Part shown: in pieces, positions 4,811 through 5,533 of the stretch | Numbering within the stretch: the stretch's first letter is position 1 | Layout: every line of letters starts with the position of its first letter | Assembly (NCBI GenBank): GCA_017613855.1 | Contig: JAGACY010000041.1 | Span: 1-5,533 of the forward strand | DNA: 5,533 nucleotides | Source of the DNA: Pseudomonadota bacterium | Lineage (GTDB): Bacteria > Myxococcota > Bradymonadia > UBA4248 | Direction: 5' to 3' | Made by a program: the position numbers and the translations under genes | Notes under the pieces: generated by a model | What the model was told of the DNA's origin: nothing | Seen by the model: the letters and a program-made list of their open reading frames with translations, nothing else | Databases searched by the model: none

Positions 4811-5533
4811 AACCAGTATTCAATGCCTGTGCGCAAACCGATGGGAAAACGGAATGATTTCTCATCGAGCATGGGGTAAGCCGTCAGGCTTGCCGTGCCT
4901 TCGATCACAAAATAAAAAGGATTTCTGCCAAATTTCATGCCCAACTGAGCATCGATATTTAAAGCAAAGCTCGAGTCGGTGACGACGACATCTCCATCAC
5001 TGCATTCAAGATCATCGCGTCCAAAAGTTTTGCAAATCGTCGAATGTGCAATCGCAAAGGACGTCGAAAAACTAAAGGTTGTCCCGACTGCAAAATACAA
5101 TCCGAACCAATTCCAGAATTTGATCATACCGACGTCAACGGGAATCTGATACACCTGAAACGTATCATACAATTCCCTGCTACTGTCACTGATCACAGCG
5201 AGTATTTCAAATCCGGCTCGAACAAAAATATAGGGATCGATGAGATAGGACACCAAAAGATGTCCCCCCATATTGGGCAATATTTGCTCGGTAGGGAATC
5301 CCAGATAGGCAGAATAACTATATCCGAGTTCTGCAAAGAACTGGCCTTCCCATTTCTTTTCGGGCGGCGGCACATCCAGAGGCACATTCAGACAATCGTA
5401 TGATTTGCTCATCAGATAAGCAGCATCTGCACCAACTTCTTCGCTGGTAATATTATCATTAAAATCGATTGTTTTTTGGTGATAATATATTTTTTGAGTT
5501 TTTGCGTGATATTCATCAATTTCGAGATTAAAA
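4807..5533 (-). CDS. Outer-membrane beta-barrel protein, C-terminal part (5' end outside window)
   Basis: The frame is open from the right edge to the TGA at 4809-4807, giving 241 visible residues. An ATG at 5412-5410 (residue 41) is probably internal: 40 sense codons precede it without a stop, no Shine-Dalgarno stands before it, and it is not followed by a signal peptide, which a barrel protein needs. Residues about 62-241 alternate polar and hydrophobic/aromatic residues in strand-like stretches (QFFAELGYSYSAYLGF, HLLVSYLIDPYIFVRAGFEI, FGLYFAVGTTFSFS, FALNIDAQLGMKFG, FYFVIEGTASLTAY, FRFPIGLRTGIEYWF). The protein ends GIEYWF, with Phe last and hydrophobic or aromatic residues at the third- and fifth-last places, the usual barrel-assembly signal. 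A DVPPPEKK linker precedes the barrel, so the missing part may be a separate periplasmic domain. Two Cys flank a probable loop (ICKTFGRDDLEC). No specific family or cargo is recognised. Confidence 0.8.
   Translation of the reverse strand, partial: FNLEIDEYHAKTQKIYYHQKTIDFNDNITSEEVGADAAYLMSKSYDCLNVPLDVPPPEKKWEGQFFAELGYSYSAYLGFPTEQILPNMGGHLLVSYLIDPYIFVRAGFEILAVISDSSRELYDTFQVYQIPVDVGMIKFWNWFGLYFAVGTTFSFSTSFAIAHSTICKTFGRDDLECSDGDVVVTDSSFALNIDAQLGMKFGRNPFYFVIEGTASLTAYPMLDEKSFRFPIGLRTGIEYWF

Noticed and set aside
4807..5412. Complete 201-residue protein starting at 5412
   Set aside because: The frame continues open upstream to the window edge, and the proposed start has neither a Shine-Dalgarno nor a signal peptide. 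It is treated as a 5'-partial gene.

Overview
The window carries three genes, all on the minus strand, and reads as a piece of Gram-negative cell-envelope chromosome. In transcription order (high to low coordinates) they are: the C-terminal part of an outer-membrane beta-barrel protein (5' end outside the window), a complete 789-residue cysteine-rich secreted protein that is probably a lipoprotein, and an almost complete L,D-transpeptidase lipoprotein that runs off the left edge. No mobile element, tRNA, rRNA or CRISPR array is visible.

The organism cannot be named from the sequence. The outer-membrane barrel with a C-terminal Phe, two candidate lipoproteins and a YcbB-type L,D-transpeptidase point to a diderm bacterium. 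The repeat 'CP-x-D-P-x-K-T-x-P-G-x-C-G-C-G ... D-x-D-x-D-G-x-x-D-C' is a style I associate mainly with Myxococcota/Bradymonadia-like former deltaproteobacteria and some Planctomycetes-like phyla. The moderate, rather AT-leaning base composition does not fit classical high-GC myxobacteria. This placement is an inference.

Region by region: 1-2178 is the L,D-transpeptidase. It has a lipoprotein signal, scaffold, Ala/Glu-rich insertion, peptidoglycan-binding-like domain and YkuD catalytic domain with SHGC. 2179-2340 is intergenic and holds a leader with two weak hairpins, a candidate promoter and a 4.3-copy heptamer tandem repeat. 2341-4710 is the secreted repeat protein: nine Cys-rich, partly calcium-binding-like repeats, then a GLUG-type beta-helix, a Pro/Asp linker and a C-terminal domain I do not recognise. 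4711-4806 is intergenic, with a good ribosome binding site, an extended -10 promoter and two perfect palindromes. 4807-5533 is the beta-barrel fragment.

The gaps of 96 and 162 bases, each with a plausible promoter, suggest three separately transcribed genes rather than a tight operon. All three products should act at or outside the outer membrane or in the murein layer. The transpeptidase would crosslink peptidoglycan, or attach proteins to it, from a lipid anchor. The repeat protein looks like a surface stalk carrying a beta-helix. The barrel would be embedded in the outer membrane. A functional link between them is possible but not shown.
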